From Desulfonatronum thiosulfatophilum (GTDB taxonomy: Bacteria; Desulfobacterota; Desulfovibrionia; Desulfovibrionales; Desulfonatronaceae), in NCBI RefSeq assembly GCF_900104215.1, contig NZ_FMXO01000004.1:124001-188000 (forward strand): 64,000 nt of DNA, read 5' to 3'. This document shows, piece after piece, positions 9,229 through 19,400 of the stretch; within the stretch, counting starts at the first letter, position 1, and every line of letters starts with the position of its first letter. Position numbers and translations under genes: made by a program. Under the pieces are notes generated by a model. That model was not told where the DNA came from, made no database searches, and saw only the letters and a program-made list of their open reading frames with translations.

Positions 9229-10602
9229 TCAGTTCCCCATGCTCTGCAGCGGGGCCGGGACCCGACCCCCCAGGTTGATAAATCGATCGGAGCCGCCGGC
9301 TCCGGGCACGGGGATGATCACGGCCTCGCCCAGGAGTCCTCCGAAGAAGGCTTTTTCGCCGGCCTTTTTGCCCGGAACGGGGATCAGCCGCGCCGCCGTG
9401 GTCTTGCGGTTGATCATGCCGATGGCCATTTCATCGGCAATGATCGCAGCCAGGGTTTCGGCGGAGGTGTCGCCAGGCAGGGCGACCATGTCCAGGCCGA
9501 CGGAACAGACGCTGGTCAGGGCTTCCAGCTTGTGCAAAGTCAGGTGTCCCTGGGCCGCAGCCTCGGCAATGTTCAGGTCTTCGCTCACCGGAATGAAGGC
9601 GCCGCTGAATCCGCCCACGGACGAACTGGCAAAAGCGCCGCCCTTCTTCACCGCGTCGTTGAGCATGGCCAGGGCGGCGGTGGAACCGGGCGCGCCGATG
9701 TGCGCAAGGCCGAGAACCTGGAAAATCTCGCCCACGGAATCACCGACGTTGGGCGTCGGAGCCAGCGACAGATCCACCACCCCAAAGGGGACGTTCAGTC
9801 TCCTGGCCACTTCCCGGCCGATCAGCTCGCCGACCCTGGTCACCTTGAAGGCCGTTCGCTTGATGACGTGGGAAATCTCGTCCAGGGCCAGATGGTCGTC
9901 CTCCTGCATGGCCCGCTCCAGGGCCCGCTTGACCACGCCCGGCCCGCTGACGCCTACGTTGATCACCGCATTAGGCTCGCCCACGCCAAGATAAGCCCCG
10001 GCCATGAACGGCACGTCCTGCGGGATGTTGGCGAACACGCCCAGCTTGGCGCAGGCCAGGCCGTCCTTGTCCGCGGTCATGGCCGCTGCGGCCTTGATGG
10101 TCTTGGCCATCAAAAGCACGGCGTCCATGTTGATCCCGGCCGCGGTGGTGGCCACGTTGAAGGACGCGCACAGCCGCGAAGTGGCGGTCAAGGCGTCGGG
10201 TACCGCCTCGATCAGGCTCAGATCTCCCCGGGCCAGCCCCTTTTCCACCAGGGCGCTGAACCCGCCGATGAAATCCACGCCCACTTCCTGGGCGGCCCGG
10301 TCCAGGGTCATGGCCACCTGAACCAGCTCGCGGGAGGAGAAGGGCGCTCCCACCACGGCCATGGGGCTCACGGAAATCCGCTTGTTGACCACGGGGATGC
10401 CGTAGATGTCCCCCACTTCATCGCAGACATCCACCAGCGTGGACGCCATGCCCGTAATTCTGGACATCAATCGATCCTGAAAGCGTCCTATGTCATGTGT
10501 CGCAAGATCAAACAGGCTCAGCCCCAGGGTCACGGTGCGCACATCCAGGTGCTCGTTGCGCAACATTTCCAGCGTGCCCAGCACTTCTTTTTCTGTAAGC
10601 AT
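9229..10602 (-). CDS. UPF0210 / DUF711 (PFL-like) family protein
   Basis: Conserved protein of unknown role, often called PFL family because its fold resembles pyruvate formate-lyase. Seen: the N-terminus LRNEHLDVRTVTLGLSL, the VNKRISVSPMAVVGAPF block, GAYLGVGEPNAVINVGVSGPG, and the C-terminal GGFSGAFIPVSEDLNIAEA. At 457 residues it matches the family's length of about 450. GGAGAT precedes the ATG. In other bacteria this family commonly follows a small ACT-domain gene, as here, which suggests the ACT protein senses a ligand linked to its activity. The reaction is not known to me. Confidence 0.85.
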   Translation of the reverse strand: MLTEKEVLGTLEMLRNEHLDVRTVTLGLSLFDLATHDIGRFQDRLMSRITGMASTLVDVCDEVGDIYGIPVVNKRISVSPMAVVGAPFSSRELVQVAMTLDRAAQEVGVDFIGGFSALVEKGLARGDLSLIEAVPDALTATSRLCASFNVATTAAGINMDAVLLMAKTIKAAAAMTADKDGLACAKLGVFANIPQDVPFMAGAYLGVGEPNAVINVGVSGPGVVKRALERAMQEDDHLALDEISHVIKRTAFKVTRVGELIGREVARRLNVPFGVVDLSLAPTPNVGDSVGEIFQVLGLAHIGAPGSTAALAMLNDAVKKGGAFASSSVGGFSGAFIPVSEDLNIAEAAAQGHLTLHKLEALTSVCSVGLDMVALPGDTSAETLAAIIADEMAIGMINRKTTAARLIPVPGKKAGEKAFFGGLLGEAVIIPVPGAGGSDRFINLGGRVPAPLQSMGN

Positions 10603-10763
10603 TTATGATTATCTCCAATATTCCATTATAAAAATCTGGGACGCTTTGTACGAGGTACGCCCTGAACGACCATCAGGAGTTACTTGTCCCGCCTTGGTGA
10701 CACTTGGGTAAAGCTGCTTTTCGTTGGCTTTGTCCATGATATATTGCCGATAGGCTTGAAGTC

Positions 10764-10798
10764 TTTTGGCTCCTGCATTTGTCCAGCAGGAGCCAAAA
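10764..10798. repeat. Perfect 13-bp hairpin in the leader of the UPF0210 gene
   Basis: TTTTGGCTCCTGC (10764-10776) and GCAGGAGCCAAAA (10786-10798) are exact complements around a 9-base loop. On both strands the T run lies before the stem and the A run after it, the reverse of an intrinsic terminator. It sits between the ACT gene and the UPF0210 gene, in the minus-strand leader of the latter. It may be an RNA processing or stabilising stem. Confidence 0.55.
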
Positions 10799-10860
10799 AT
10801 CTTTCTTCTTTGCGCACTCCGTGTCCTGAGCGAAGCGGGCGGTTCAATATTTCATTTCCG

Positions 10861-11436
10861 TCAAACCCGATGCACGGCCTCGAAAATGCTCCTGTGCTGG
10901 AGGCTCAGGATCTGGCGTAGTTCCTGGGCTCTGCCGTAAAGGGCTTCGCGGAATTGTTTGCGGTCCACCTGTTGAGGCACGTCGACTTCGTAGATCATCA
11001 CCCATTGGGAGGCGTCCTCAGTTTTGACGTTGGCCCGCAGGGCCGTGATGTTCACGCCAAACCGGAACAGAACTTCGGTAATGCCAGCCACAAGCCCAAC
11101 TTGATCCGGGCCGATGGTGGTTATCACGAAGGGGGCCGCCGGCTGCCCGGCGTCGCCCGACTGCGCAGTCGTGGCATCATCCAGGAGCGAGACCCAGAAG
11201 GTGAGTTCCTCTCCCGCGAAGCCCTGCTCCAGGGCGTGCAGCACATCGCCCGTGGAGAGGCTCTCCGCCTGGGGCTGGAACACGAACATTCCGGCAAATC
11301 GGGAGTGTAGAATGGTCTGAGTGGCATCTTCGATATTGCAGCCCATCGTGGCCAACAACCCGGAGACCCGGGCCACGATCCCGGGCCGATCCCGCCCGAA
11401 AACCGCGATCATCATTTTTTGAACATGGTCTTGCAT
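10861..11436 (-). CDS. Tandem ACT-domain regulatory protein (GcvR-like)
   Basis: Small cytosolic protein with two ACT domains, a fold that usually binds an amino acid. Seen: domain one begins KMMIAVFGRDRPGIVARVSGLL with the GCNIEDATQTIL strand. Domain two, near residue 103, begins FVITTIGPDQVGLVAGITEVL followed by FGVNITALRA. At 191 residues it resembles GcvR and the ACT proteins paired with UPF0210. It starts 33 bases after the putA stop codon in the same direction, so it is likely co-transcribed with putA. This hints at a link to amino-acid breakdown. The ligand is unknown. Confidence 0.8.
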   Translation of the reverse strand: MQDHVQKMMIAVFGRDRPGIVARVSGLLATMGCNIEDATQTILHSRFAGMFVFQPQAESLSTGDVLHALEQGFAGEELTFWVSLLDDATTAQSGDAGQPAAPFVITTIGPDQVGLVAGITEVLFRFGVNITALRANVKTEDASQWVMIYEVDVPQQVDRKQFREALYGRAQELRQILSLQHRSIFEAVHRV

Positions 11437-11469
11437 TGTATATCCTAAAAGTTGTTGATTTCCGTCATA

Positions 11470-14400
11470 TCAGCCAACCCATTCGTCGTCGCTGGCGATG
11501 GGCGCAAAGCCACGGCGCATCGTGTTTTCCGTGATAACCCGCGGGTCCATGAACTGCAGCAGATAGTCCGGACCGCCGGCCTTGGAGCCCACGCCGGACA
11601 TCTTGAAGCCGCCGAAGGGCTGGCGGTAGACCAGCGCGCCGGTATTGTTACGGTTCAGGTAAAGATTGCCCACACGGAAATCCTTTCTGGCCTGCTCCAG
11701 ACGTTTGGGGCTGCGCGAGAATACCCCACCCGTCAAAGCAAACCGGGAATTATTGGCCATTTCCAGGGCCTCGGTGAAATCCTTGGCCCGCATCACGGCC
11801 AGCACAGGACCAAATATTTCTTCCTGGGCCGTGCGGTGTTCAGGGCGAATGCCCTCGACAATGGTCATGGGCGCGTAGCAGCCATTTCCCGGGACTTCCC
11901 GCTGTACCGCGATCCGGCCTTCCTCTTTGGCCACCGCAATGGCCGCGAGAACATTTTGCTGCTGGTTTCGGTCCACGACCGGCCCCATGAAGTTGCCGGG
12001 ATGCTCGCCGGGGCCGATCTTCACGGACAGGGCCGCATCCCGCAGCCGGTCCATGAATCGGTCATAAATCGCATCCAGCACGATCACCCGGGAGCAGGCC
12101 GAGCACTTCTGACCCTGGAAGCCGAAGGCCGAGTACAGCACTTGGGGCACGGCCTCGTCCAGGTCCGCGTCGTCGTCGATGATGATGGCGTTCTTGCCGC
12201 CCATTTCCGCGATTACCCGCTTGCACTGATCCTGGCCCGGATGGACCTTGGCCGCCTTGTCCATGATCCGCAATCCCACGTCCACTGATCCGGTAAAGGC
12301 GATCAGGCTGATTTGGGGATGTTCCACAAGATAATCGCCCATCACCGAACTGCGGCCCGGGCAGTAGTTGAACACTCCGGCAGGCAGTCCGGCTTCCTGG
12401 AATATTTCCACAAGACCGTAGCCCACAAGGGACGACAGGGAGGAGGGTTTGTAGATCACCGGATTGCCGGTGACAATGGCCGCGGAGACCATGCCCACGG
12501 AGATGGCCAGGGGGAAATTCCACGGCGCGATCACCGCGGCAATGCCCTTGGCCTGGTAAAACAGCTCGTTGACCTCGCCGGGAGCGTTGCCCATCCGCTG
12601 GGGTGTTCCCAAACGAATCATTTCCCGGCCGTAGTACTCCAGGAAATCCACGGCCTCGGCCACGTCATTGTAGGCCTGATCCCATTGCTTGCCCACCTCC
12701 AGAACCTGCCAGGCCGAGAGCTCATACACCCGGCGGCGGCAGATGTCCGCGGCCTTGAACAGGTAGGCGGCCCGATCCGCGGGCGATGTATCCCGCCAGC
12801 TTGGCAGGGCCTGCTGCGCGGCCTGCAGAGCCTGATCCACCTCCTCCCGGCCGGCCTGGCAGACATGGCCCAGGATTTCCTCCGGATCCGCGGGATTGTA
12901 CGAGGCGATGGCATCCTGGGTAACCACTTCCCGGCCGTTGATGAACAGCGGCCAGGTTCGGCCGCGCTGGGTCCGGATGCGGGCAATGGCTTCAGGGAAA
13001 GCCATGCGGGCTTCGGGCACGGTGAAGTCCACCAGGGGCATGTTCTTGAAGCCTGCTCTCTGTGAAAACTCCCGGGCCGCGGCCTGCGGCGAAGCGGCCT
13101 GGGCCTTTTCGCGTTCCAGGGTACTCAGCGGATTTTCCAGCAGGCGGTCCATATCCGCCTGGTCCGCGAAGCTTTGCTTGAGGAAGGATTCGTTGGCGGT
13201 ATTCTCCAGCAGGCGGCGCACCAGGTAGGCCATGCCCGGCAGGAGTTCCCCGTAGGGGCAGTAGAGCCGGACCCGGTCGGCCACGTTCTTCAAGCCCTTG
13301 CGCACGGGTTCAGCCATTCCGTACAGCACCTGGAACTCATAGCGTTCCGGCGGTACGGCCAGATCCCGCGCCGTTTCCATGACCATGGCAATGGAGCGGA
13401 TATTGTGCGAGCCGCATTGGAAGTAGACCCGTTCGTGGTCTTGCATGATAAGTCTGGCATGACGTTCAAAGGCCGCGTCTGTTTCCGGCTTCTTTGTCCA
13501 GACGGGAACCGGCCAGCCGTTCTGCACCGCGACGATGGTCTCCTGATCCCAGTACGCGCCCTTGACCAGGCGAATGCCGATGGGCAGGCTGCGTTCCCTG
13601 GCCCAGGTCAGCAGATCGGACAGATCCTCGTCCGTGCAGCGCAGATAGGACTGGAGCACAATGCTCAAGTGCGGATAATCCCGGAACTCGGTTTCCGTGC
13701 GCAGGCGTTTGAACAACTCCAAGGTGGCTTCCTTGAACTTGAGCGACTCCATGTCGATGCACAGGGCGCCGCCCAGTTCCCGCACTTTTCGGTATATCGG
13801 CCGGAGCCTGGCAAGAATGCCCTGAACCGTGTCTTCCACGTCCACGGCCTTGGCCTGGGAGTAGAGCGCAGAGGGCTTGATGGAGACGTTCAACTTGGGG
13901 GTATGGCCCCAGTCCAGGTCGGACAAGGGAGCGACCCCGGATAGTTTGAGCGGCTGCCAGGAGGACTGGGTCTTGGCCAGGGCATCCAGCAATTCCATGT
14001 AACCCTGCATGTACGCCTGGGCTTCCTCCTCGCTGACCGTGGCCTCACCGAGCAGATCCACGGTAAAGGCGAATCCGTCCTTGCGGATCTTTTGCAGGCT
14101 GGATACGGCCTCCTTGGTGTTCTGTCCGATGATGAACTGCCGGGCCATGCCTTCGATGTTGGCCCGGATGAGCTTGCCCATGGCCTTGGCCGCAAACGAG
14201 CCGAAGAGTCCGCCGGATTTTTCGGCGCCCCATTTCAAAACCGGAGGGATGTCCCCGCTGCCTTGACCGGAAAAATATTCTTCGATGTGTCTCTGCAAGG
14301 ATTCCGAAGTGTTCAGGTATGGCAACACGTCCACAAAACGAAACAATTGGATCTTGAAATCTTCGTTTTGCATGGCCCAATCCATGACCTTGCCGGTCCA

Positions 14401-14499
14401 AAACCCTTTATTGAAAACGCTGGGCGCCTCACCCTTGATGGAACCAAAAAATTGCCGCCCCCGGGCAACGACCCGGCCCTCGAAATCCGTGTCATGCAT
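11470..14499 (-). CDS. putA: Bifunctional proline dehydrogenase / 1-pyrroline-5-carboxylate dehydrogenase
   Basis: Two-step oxidation of proline to glutamate. The N-terminal half is the FAD proline dehydrogenase barrel (GIRLVKGAYWDQE near residue 311). The C-terminal half is an NAD aldehyde dehydrogenase: PWNFPLAISVGMVSAA, FTGSVDVGLR, the general base in EMGGKN, and the nucleophile cysteine in GQKCSACSRV. The frame is open to 14622, but GGAGGT about 7 bases before the ATG at 14499 sets the start (1009 residues). No ribbon-helix-helix DNA-binding domain is present, so this PutA is not a self-repressor. It heads a leftward unit with the ACT gene. Confidence 0.94.
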   Translation of the reverse strand: MHDTDFEGRVVARGRQFFGSIKGEAPSVFNKGFWTGKVMDWAMQNEDFKIQLFRFVDVLPYLNTSESLQRHIEEYFSGQGSGDIPPVLKWGAEKSGGLFGSFAAKAMGKLIRANIEGMARQFIIGQNTKEAVSSLQKIRKDGFAFTVDLLGEATVSEEEAQAYMQGYMELLDALAKTQSSWQPLKLSGVAPLSDLDWGHTPKLNVSIKPSALYSQAKAVDVEDTVQGILARLRPIYRKVRELGGALCIDMESLKFKEATLELFKRLRTETEFRDYPHLSIVLQSYLRCTDEDLSDLLTWARERSLPIGIRLVKGAYWDQETIVAVQNGWPVPVWTKKPETDAAFERHARLIMQDHERVYFQCGSHNIRSIAMVMETARDLAVPPERYEFQVLYGMAEPVRKGLKNVADRVRLYCPYGELLPGMAYLVRRLLENTANESFLKQSFADQADMDRLLENPLSTLEREKAQAASPQAAAREFSQRAGFKNMPLVDFTVPEARMAFPEAIARIRTQRGRTWPLFINGREVVTQDAIASYNPADPEEILGHVCQAGREEVDQALQAAQQALPSWRDTSPADRAAYLFKAADICRRRVYELSAWQVLEVGKQWDQAYNDVAEAVDFLEYYGREMIRLGTPQRMGNAPGEVNELFYQAKGIAAVIAPWNFPLAISVGMVSAAIVTGNPVIYKPSSLSSLVGYGLVEIFQEAGLPAGVFNYCPGRSSVMGDYLVEHPQISLIAFTGSVDVGLRIMDKAAKVHPGQDQCKRVIAEMGGKNAIIIDDDADLDEAVPQVLYSAFGFQGQKCSACSRVIVLDAIYDRFMDRLRDAALSVKIGPGEHPGNFMGPVVDRNQQQNVLAAIAVAKEEGRIAVQREVPGNGCYAPMTIVEGIRPEHRTAQEEIFGPVLAVMRAKDFTEALEMANNSRFALTGGVFSRSPKRLEQARKDFRVGNLYLNRNNTGALVYRQPFGGFKMSGVGSKAGGPDYLLQFMDPRVITENTMRRGFAPIASDDEWVG

Positions 14500-14699
14500 C
14501 GATTTCACCTCCAAAAGGATTGTATTTTCGTCGGTCATTATTTTCTGGAACAGGTTGCCGCACCAGTACATATGCGGCACCTGAAAACATTCTTCTCTAA
14601 GCCGGGAGTGTCCTCCGGTCAATTACGTTCATCTGATGATGGACAGAGACAGAGCCATTTGTTAGGTTCACTTTTTTTGGCAACGGTTTTTAGGAAAAG

Positions 14700-14791
14700 T
14701 GGAGGAAGCCGGGTGGCATGAGTGCTGCCAATCCCGTCAGGCCCGAAAGGGAGCAGCGGTAACAGTGGCTTGTGGGTGCCTGGCTTCCTTG
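14700..14791 (+). ncRNA. ffs: Small signal recognition particle RNA (4.5S type)
   Basis: RNA scaffold of the bacterial signal recognition particle that binds Ffh. Seen: the conserved core GTCAGGCCCGAAAGGGAGCA followed by GCGGTAA. It lies within a long hairpin closed by GGAAGCC (14704-14710) against GGCTTCC (14782-14788). The size of about 90 bases fits the 4.5S class. A strong terminator follows immediately. Exact ends are approximate. Confidence 0.93.
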
Positions 14792-14820
14792 AAAGCACGG
14801 ACAATCGTCCGTGCTTTTTT
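14792..14820 (+). terminator. Rho-independent terminator of the SRP RNA
   Basis: GCACGGAC (14795-14802) pairs exactly with GTCCGTGC (14807-14814) around a 4-base loop, extended by AAA/TTT, and six T residues follow at 14815-14820. Confidence 0.92.
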
Positions 14821-14906
14821 ATGTCTGAAACATCATGCCCGGCGCGGCCAGTGGCGTTGATACAAAAAGCAAACGGAACTGTTCAGCTCATCCCGAGCAA
14901 AACGGA

Positions 14907-14988
14907 CTGGATGCCCGCCTTCGGGGGCATGACTGACTCGGATGCGGCATTGGAAAAACAAGTCATTCCCGCGAAGGCGGGAATCCAG
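14907..14988. repeat. Inverted pair of a 28-base dispersed repeat (MITE/REP-like)
   Basis: Arm one at 14907-14934 (CTGGATGCCCGCCTTCGGGG...) and arm two at 14961-14988 (AGTCATTCCCGCGAAGGCGG...) are near-complements over 28 bases, separated by 26 bases. The unit GTCATTCCCGCGAAGGCGGG is a mobile short repeat I recall from many proteobacterial genomes. It lies between the SRP RNA and the transporter gene. No transposase is near. Confidence 0.7.
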
Positions 14989-15074
14989 GTCATGCTTGCC
15001 ACAAGTTTTTAAACCGCCTTTTCCCTCGCAAGCTGATTTGTATAGTTGCAAGTAAACAAGACCGGAAGAAGCAC

Positions 15075-15770
15075 ATGAATGAAGCGCTCTGGATTGGATT
15101 TGCCCTGCTGGACCTGATCATGGTTCTGGTGGTTTTTCGCTGGTTCGGCAAGCCGGGCTTGTTCGCCCTGATCGTGTTCAACCTGATCCTTTGCAATGTC
15201 CAGGTCTTGAAAACAATTGAACTGTTCGGCTTGACCACCACTCTCGGCAACATCCTCTATGCCAGCGTCTTTTTCGCCACGGACCTGCTGAACGAACACT
15301 ACGGAAAAGAAGAGGCCAAGAAAGCCGTCATGCTGGGTTTTTTCAGCCTGATTCTGGCCATGGCCTACATGCAGATCGCATTGGTCTTCATCCCGTCCCC
15401 GACGGATTTCGCCCAGCCGCACTTGGAAGCCATCTTCGGCGTCCTGCCCCGCATCGTCCTGGCCAGCATGGTAGCCTACCTGATCTCCCAATGGCACGAC
15501 ATCTGGGCGTTTCAATTCTGGAAAAACCGCACCGCCGGCAAGCATCTCTGGTTGCGCAACAATGCCAGCACCCTGGTCAGTCAACTGCTGGACACGCTGA
15601 TTTTCTGCTCCATCGCCTTTATCGGTATCTTCCCCATGGACGTCTGGATACAGATCGTTCTCAGCACCTATTTGATCAAACTGCTGGTCGCTTTCCTGGA
15701 TACGCCGTTCATTTATCTGGCGGCCCGCTACAAACCGCGGGACGTGCTTGCAGTTCGTGAAAATAAGTAG
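15075..15770 (+). CDS. yhhQ: Queuosine precursor transporter (YhhQ/VUT family)
   Basis: Inner-membrane protein predicted to import a 7-deazaguanine precursor of the tRNA base queuosine. Seen: 231 residues with about six hydrophobic segments, the family block ILYASVFFATDLLNEHYGK near residue 59, and a C-terminal LIKLLVAFLDTPFIYLAAR stretch. GGAAG lies about 7 bases before the ATG. It stands alone here, with no queuosine enzyme nearby. Its exact substrate (preQ0, preQ1 or queuine) cannot be read from sequence. Confidence 0.88.
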   Translation: MNEALWIGFALLDLIMVLVVFRWFGKPGLFALIVFNLILCNVQVLKTIELFGLTTTLGNILYASVFFATDLLNEHYGKEEAKKAVMLGFFSLILAMAYMQIALVFIPSPTDFAQPHLEAIFGVLPRIVLASMVAYLISQWHDIWAFQFWKNRTAGKHLWLRNNASTLVSQLLDTLIFCSIAFIGIFPMDVWIQIVLSTYLIKLLVAFLDTPFIYLAARYKPRDVLAVRENK

Positions 15771-15798
15771 ACGTGGAGGCTTGAGTCTACCTCGCCCT

Positions 15799-16140
15799 TT
15801 ATTGATTTTCGGTGGGTAGGGAGTTGTCCAGTTCAGCCAGCACGCTCCGGAAAATCTCCTCGGGGCACACTTTTTCATCAATTTCGCAACATGACAGCGC
15901 ATCCGCATCCGCGATGCAGTTCAGCGTCTCGTAGATGCAAGTCAGCAGGGTTTCATCGCCTGATTCACAAACACGGGTAACCAAATTCGATAACGGGCGA
16001 GGAGCATCTTCGTTCAGTCGAATCTGTATTTCGTCCTTCAGGAATTTAAAGTCAAAGTATTCCAGGTATTGCTTCGCTTTTTCCCGCATCAGCCACCTCA
16101 TTTCGCCGACCAGCATTTTTGTTCTTCTCGCATATCTCAC
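15799..16140 (-). CDS. Small hypothetical protein
   Basis: I do not recognise this protein. It has 113 residues, is acidic and cysteine-containing (LSCCEIDEKVCPEE near residue 83), and has no signal peptide or membrane segment. The composition looks like a soluble, mostly helical protein. It converges with the transporter gene 28 bases away. The start is uncertain: ATG at 16140 or internal ATGs at 16116, 16101 or 16089 are possible, and none has a strong ribosome binding site. It is kept as a gene because the frame fills the gap and its codon use is ordinary, but this is only moderate support. Confidence 0.5.
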   Translation of the reverse strand: MRYARRTKMLVGEMRWLMREKAKQYLEYFDFKFLKDEIQIRLNEDAPRPLSNLVTRVCESGDETLLTCIYETLNCIADADALSCCEIDEKVCPEEIFRSVLAELDNSLPTENQ

Positions 16141-16427
16141 CCACCCAGGCCTTTAAAGGATGCGCCGCATCTTTGTCCACCAACTGTTCACCTGCTTGGT
16201 TTGACAATCAAGATGATCGACTGAGAACAGCAAAAATATCAAGCAGGACCGGAGGCGCGAAGTTGGAAATGATCCCCCTGAAGGTCTGCATTTCCACTTG
16301 CCCGAATGCTGACAGGTGGTTATATGAAGTCGGGGCGAATGGGAGTTGCCCCTGCCCGCCCTTGGCTCAGCTACATGCAAATTCGGTTATCATGCCGACT
16401 TTCCCGTCCTTGAAGGAGTCCCTGCAC

Positions 16428-19400
16428 ATGGCCTACCATATCGGCGTCGACGTCGGATCCGTCAGCGTCAATTGCGTCGTTCTCGACGAATCTGAAAATC
16501 TTGTTCACGAAGCCCCTTACCGCCGCCATTTCGGCTTGGTCCTTGAAGAGACCGCCAGAGTTCTGGATGAAGTTTTCGCCCAGTTTCCACAAGAAAAGGT
16601 CCGCTCCATTTCTTTCACCGGCAATCAGGGACAAGCCATCAGTGAGCTCCTTGATGCGCCTTTTGAAGTCGAAACCATTGCCCAGGTTCTCGGAGTCACC
16701 AAGATTGTTCCGAATGTGCGCAGCATCATCAGCATCGGAGGCCAGGATGCGGCGCTTTTTGAACTGGACTACGACCACGGCCAGTGGCGGTTGTCCGCGT
16801 TCAACGTCAACGGCCCCTGCGCTTCGGGCACGGGTTCCTTCATTGATCAGCAGGCCGAACGGCTCACCTTCGCCATGTACGGTGAAAATTTCGACATGGA
16901 CCAGGAAAAGCTGCAGAAGGTTCTCGAGGATTTCATTGAGCTGGGCGCCACCAGCACCTATCCGGCTCCCGTGGCCTGCCGCTGCACCGTGTTCACCAAA
17001 TCGGACATGATCCACTTGCAGAACAAGGGTGAAAGCCTGCCGAACATCATTGCCGGCCTGCACCACGGCACGGCTGCCAACTATATGAGCACCATCGTGG
17101 CAAATCGGGAATTGGCCGAGCCCGTGGTCTTTGTCGGCGGCATGGCTTCCAATCGGCTGCAGGTGGAGGCTTTTCGGAAATACTATCCCAATTTGACCGT
17201 TCCCCAGCACCATGCTTCGCTGGGCGCCTTGGGGACAGCCCTGCAATCCCTGCGCAACGATTTGCGCAATTCCGTGGACACGGCTGCGTTACGCTCTCCC
17301 GCGGCTTCCAAGGTGGATGCCATCGGCAGGGCCGAACCCCTCTCCCTGCAGCTTACAAACTTCGACCCGGACAACACCCTGGCGCCGCTCCCGGACACGG
17401 GTGAAGTCATCGACGCTTATCTTGGCGTGGACATCGGCTCCACATCCACCAAATACGCCCTGATCGACGATCAGGGGCGCATCATTCACAAGCGCTACGT
17501 CCCCACCCAGGGCAAACCCATCGAGGTTGCCCAGAATCTGCTGCGCCACCTCAAGGACGAAGTCGGCTCCAAGGTCCGCATCAAGGCTGTGGCCACCACC
17601 GGTTCGGGCCGCAACGTGGTCGGAGACTTTGTCAGCGCGGATCTGATCATCGACGAAATCACGGCCCATGCGCGCGGCGCGGTGGCCGTGGATCCCAAGA
17701 TCGACACGATTTTCGAGATCGGCGGCCAGGATTCCAAGTACATCTCCATCAGCCGGACCCATCCCACGGACTTCATGATGAACAAGGTCTGCGCCGCGGG
17801 TACCGGAAGCTTTCTGCACGAGCTGGCCAACAAGATGAAAATCAACATCTTCGGCGAGTTCCAGGAGGTTGCCCTGGCCTCCCAAAAGCCGGTCAATCTG
17901 GCCGAACGCTGCACCGTGTTCATGGAATCGGACTTGACTGCCTATGCCCAGAAAGGGGCGGAGCGGGACGACCTGATCGCCGGGCTCTGCTACGCCATCG
18001 TGCGCAACTACCTGCACCGGGTGGTGGAAAACAGGCACATCGGGCAACGGATCATGTTTTTGGGGGGACCGTCCTTGAACAAAGGCATCGTGGCCGCCTT
18101 CGAGAAGGTTCTCGGCAAGCCCATCCTGGTGCCCAAGCACCGGGAGGTGATGGGCGCCTTCGGAGCTGCTTTGGCGGTGCGGGAACAGGCACGAGCTGGG
18201 AAGATGGAAGAAAAGCCCCGCAACCTGGAAGATCTCGCCGGCCTGGAAGTCGCTTTCAAGGAGAAGGTTTGCCAGGTCGACAGGGATTGCCACAATGAAT
18301 GCAAGCTGAAGATCTACAACTTCGGCGGGCGCAAAAGCGTCTGGGGCGGAGACTGCGGCCGTTATGAAACCACCCAGCACAGTGAACGTAAAGAAATCGA
18401 CTATTTCCAGTTGCGCTGGAAGTTGTTCCATGAAGCCGTTACCAGCACCGGCGCGCAGCTGGGCAACGGCATTCCGGAACGTGACAGTCGGCCCTTGATC
18501 GGAGTGCCGCTCAGTCTGCATTCCATGGATTGGGGAGTATTCTGGGCTCACCTGCTTTCAGGCTTGGGTTTCTCCGTCTACTTCAGTCCTCCCACCACCC
18601 AGGCCATGGCCATGGCCGGAGTGGAGAGCATGACCGCGGAAACCTGTTTTCCCGTGAAGGTATTTCACGGCCATGTCGACCATCTCCTGAAAAATACGGA
18701 CTACCTTTTCCTGCCCAACGTGATCAACATGGCCACGGCGGATCCCAAGGAAAAAGGCCAGTTGTGTCCCCTTGTCGAAAGCTCGCAGTACCTGGTCCGA
18801 TCGGCCATGCGTATCGAAGACCATCGCATCATTAAACCGACGTTTTTCCTCAAGGACGGGCCGGAGATGCAGGTGGACGCGGTATATCACAGCCTGCCCG
18901 TGAACTTGCGGCCCTCCAAAAAAGCAATCGCCACTGCCCTGCAACAAGCATGGGAACGCCAATATGCCTTTCGAGAGGATCTACGTAGCCGCGGCCGGGA
19001 GATCCTGAGCGAGGTCGCCGAGGATGAAACCGTTTGGATCATCACCGGTCGGCCCTACAACCTTTACGACGAGCGCCTCAATCTGCAGATGGGCCGCCAG
19101 ATGGCCAAGCTGGGCATCAAGGCACTGCCCTTGGACTTCCTGGATGTGGACGAGGAGTCGCTGGAAGATTTCCCCCGGATGTACTGGGGGCTGGGCGCGC
19201 GGATCTTGCGGGCCACGAAGAAAATCGCCCGCATGCCCAACTGGTACGGTCTTCATCTGACCAACTTTTCCTGCGGTCCGGATTCCTTCATCGAGCATTT
19301 TTACAGCCATGTGCTCAACGACAAGCCGTTTCTGATTCTGGAACTCGACGAACACAGCGCCGTAGCCGGAATGCTGACCCGGATCGAGGCGTTTCAGAAC

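Noticed and set aside
9206-9230. GATCTCC / GGAGATC hairpin between the methyltransferase and UPF0210 genes as a terminator
   Set aside because: The stem is only 7 bp, overlaps a stop codon and has no T run on either side.
11452-12288. Long open frame on the plus strand opposite putA
   Set aside because: It has no ribosome binding site or recognisable domain and mirrors the third-position GC bias of putA, so it is an antisense shadow.
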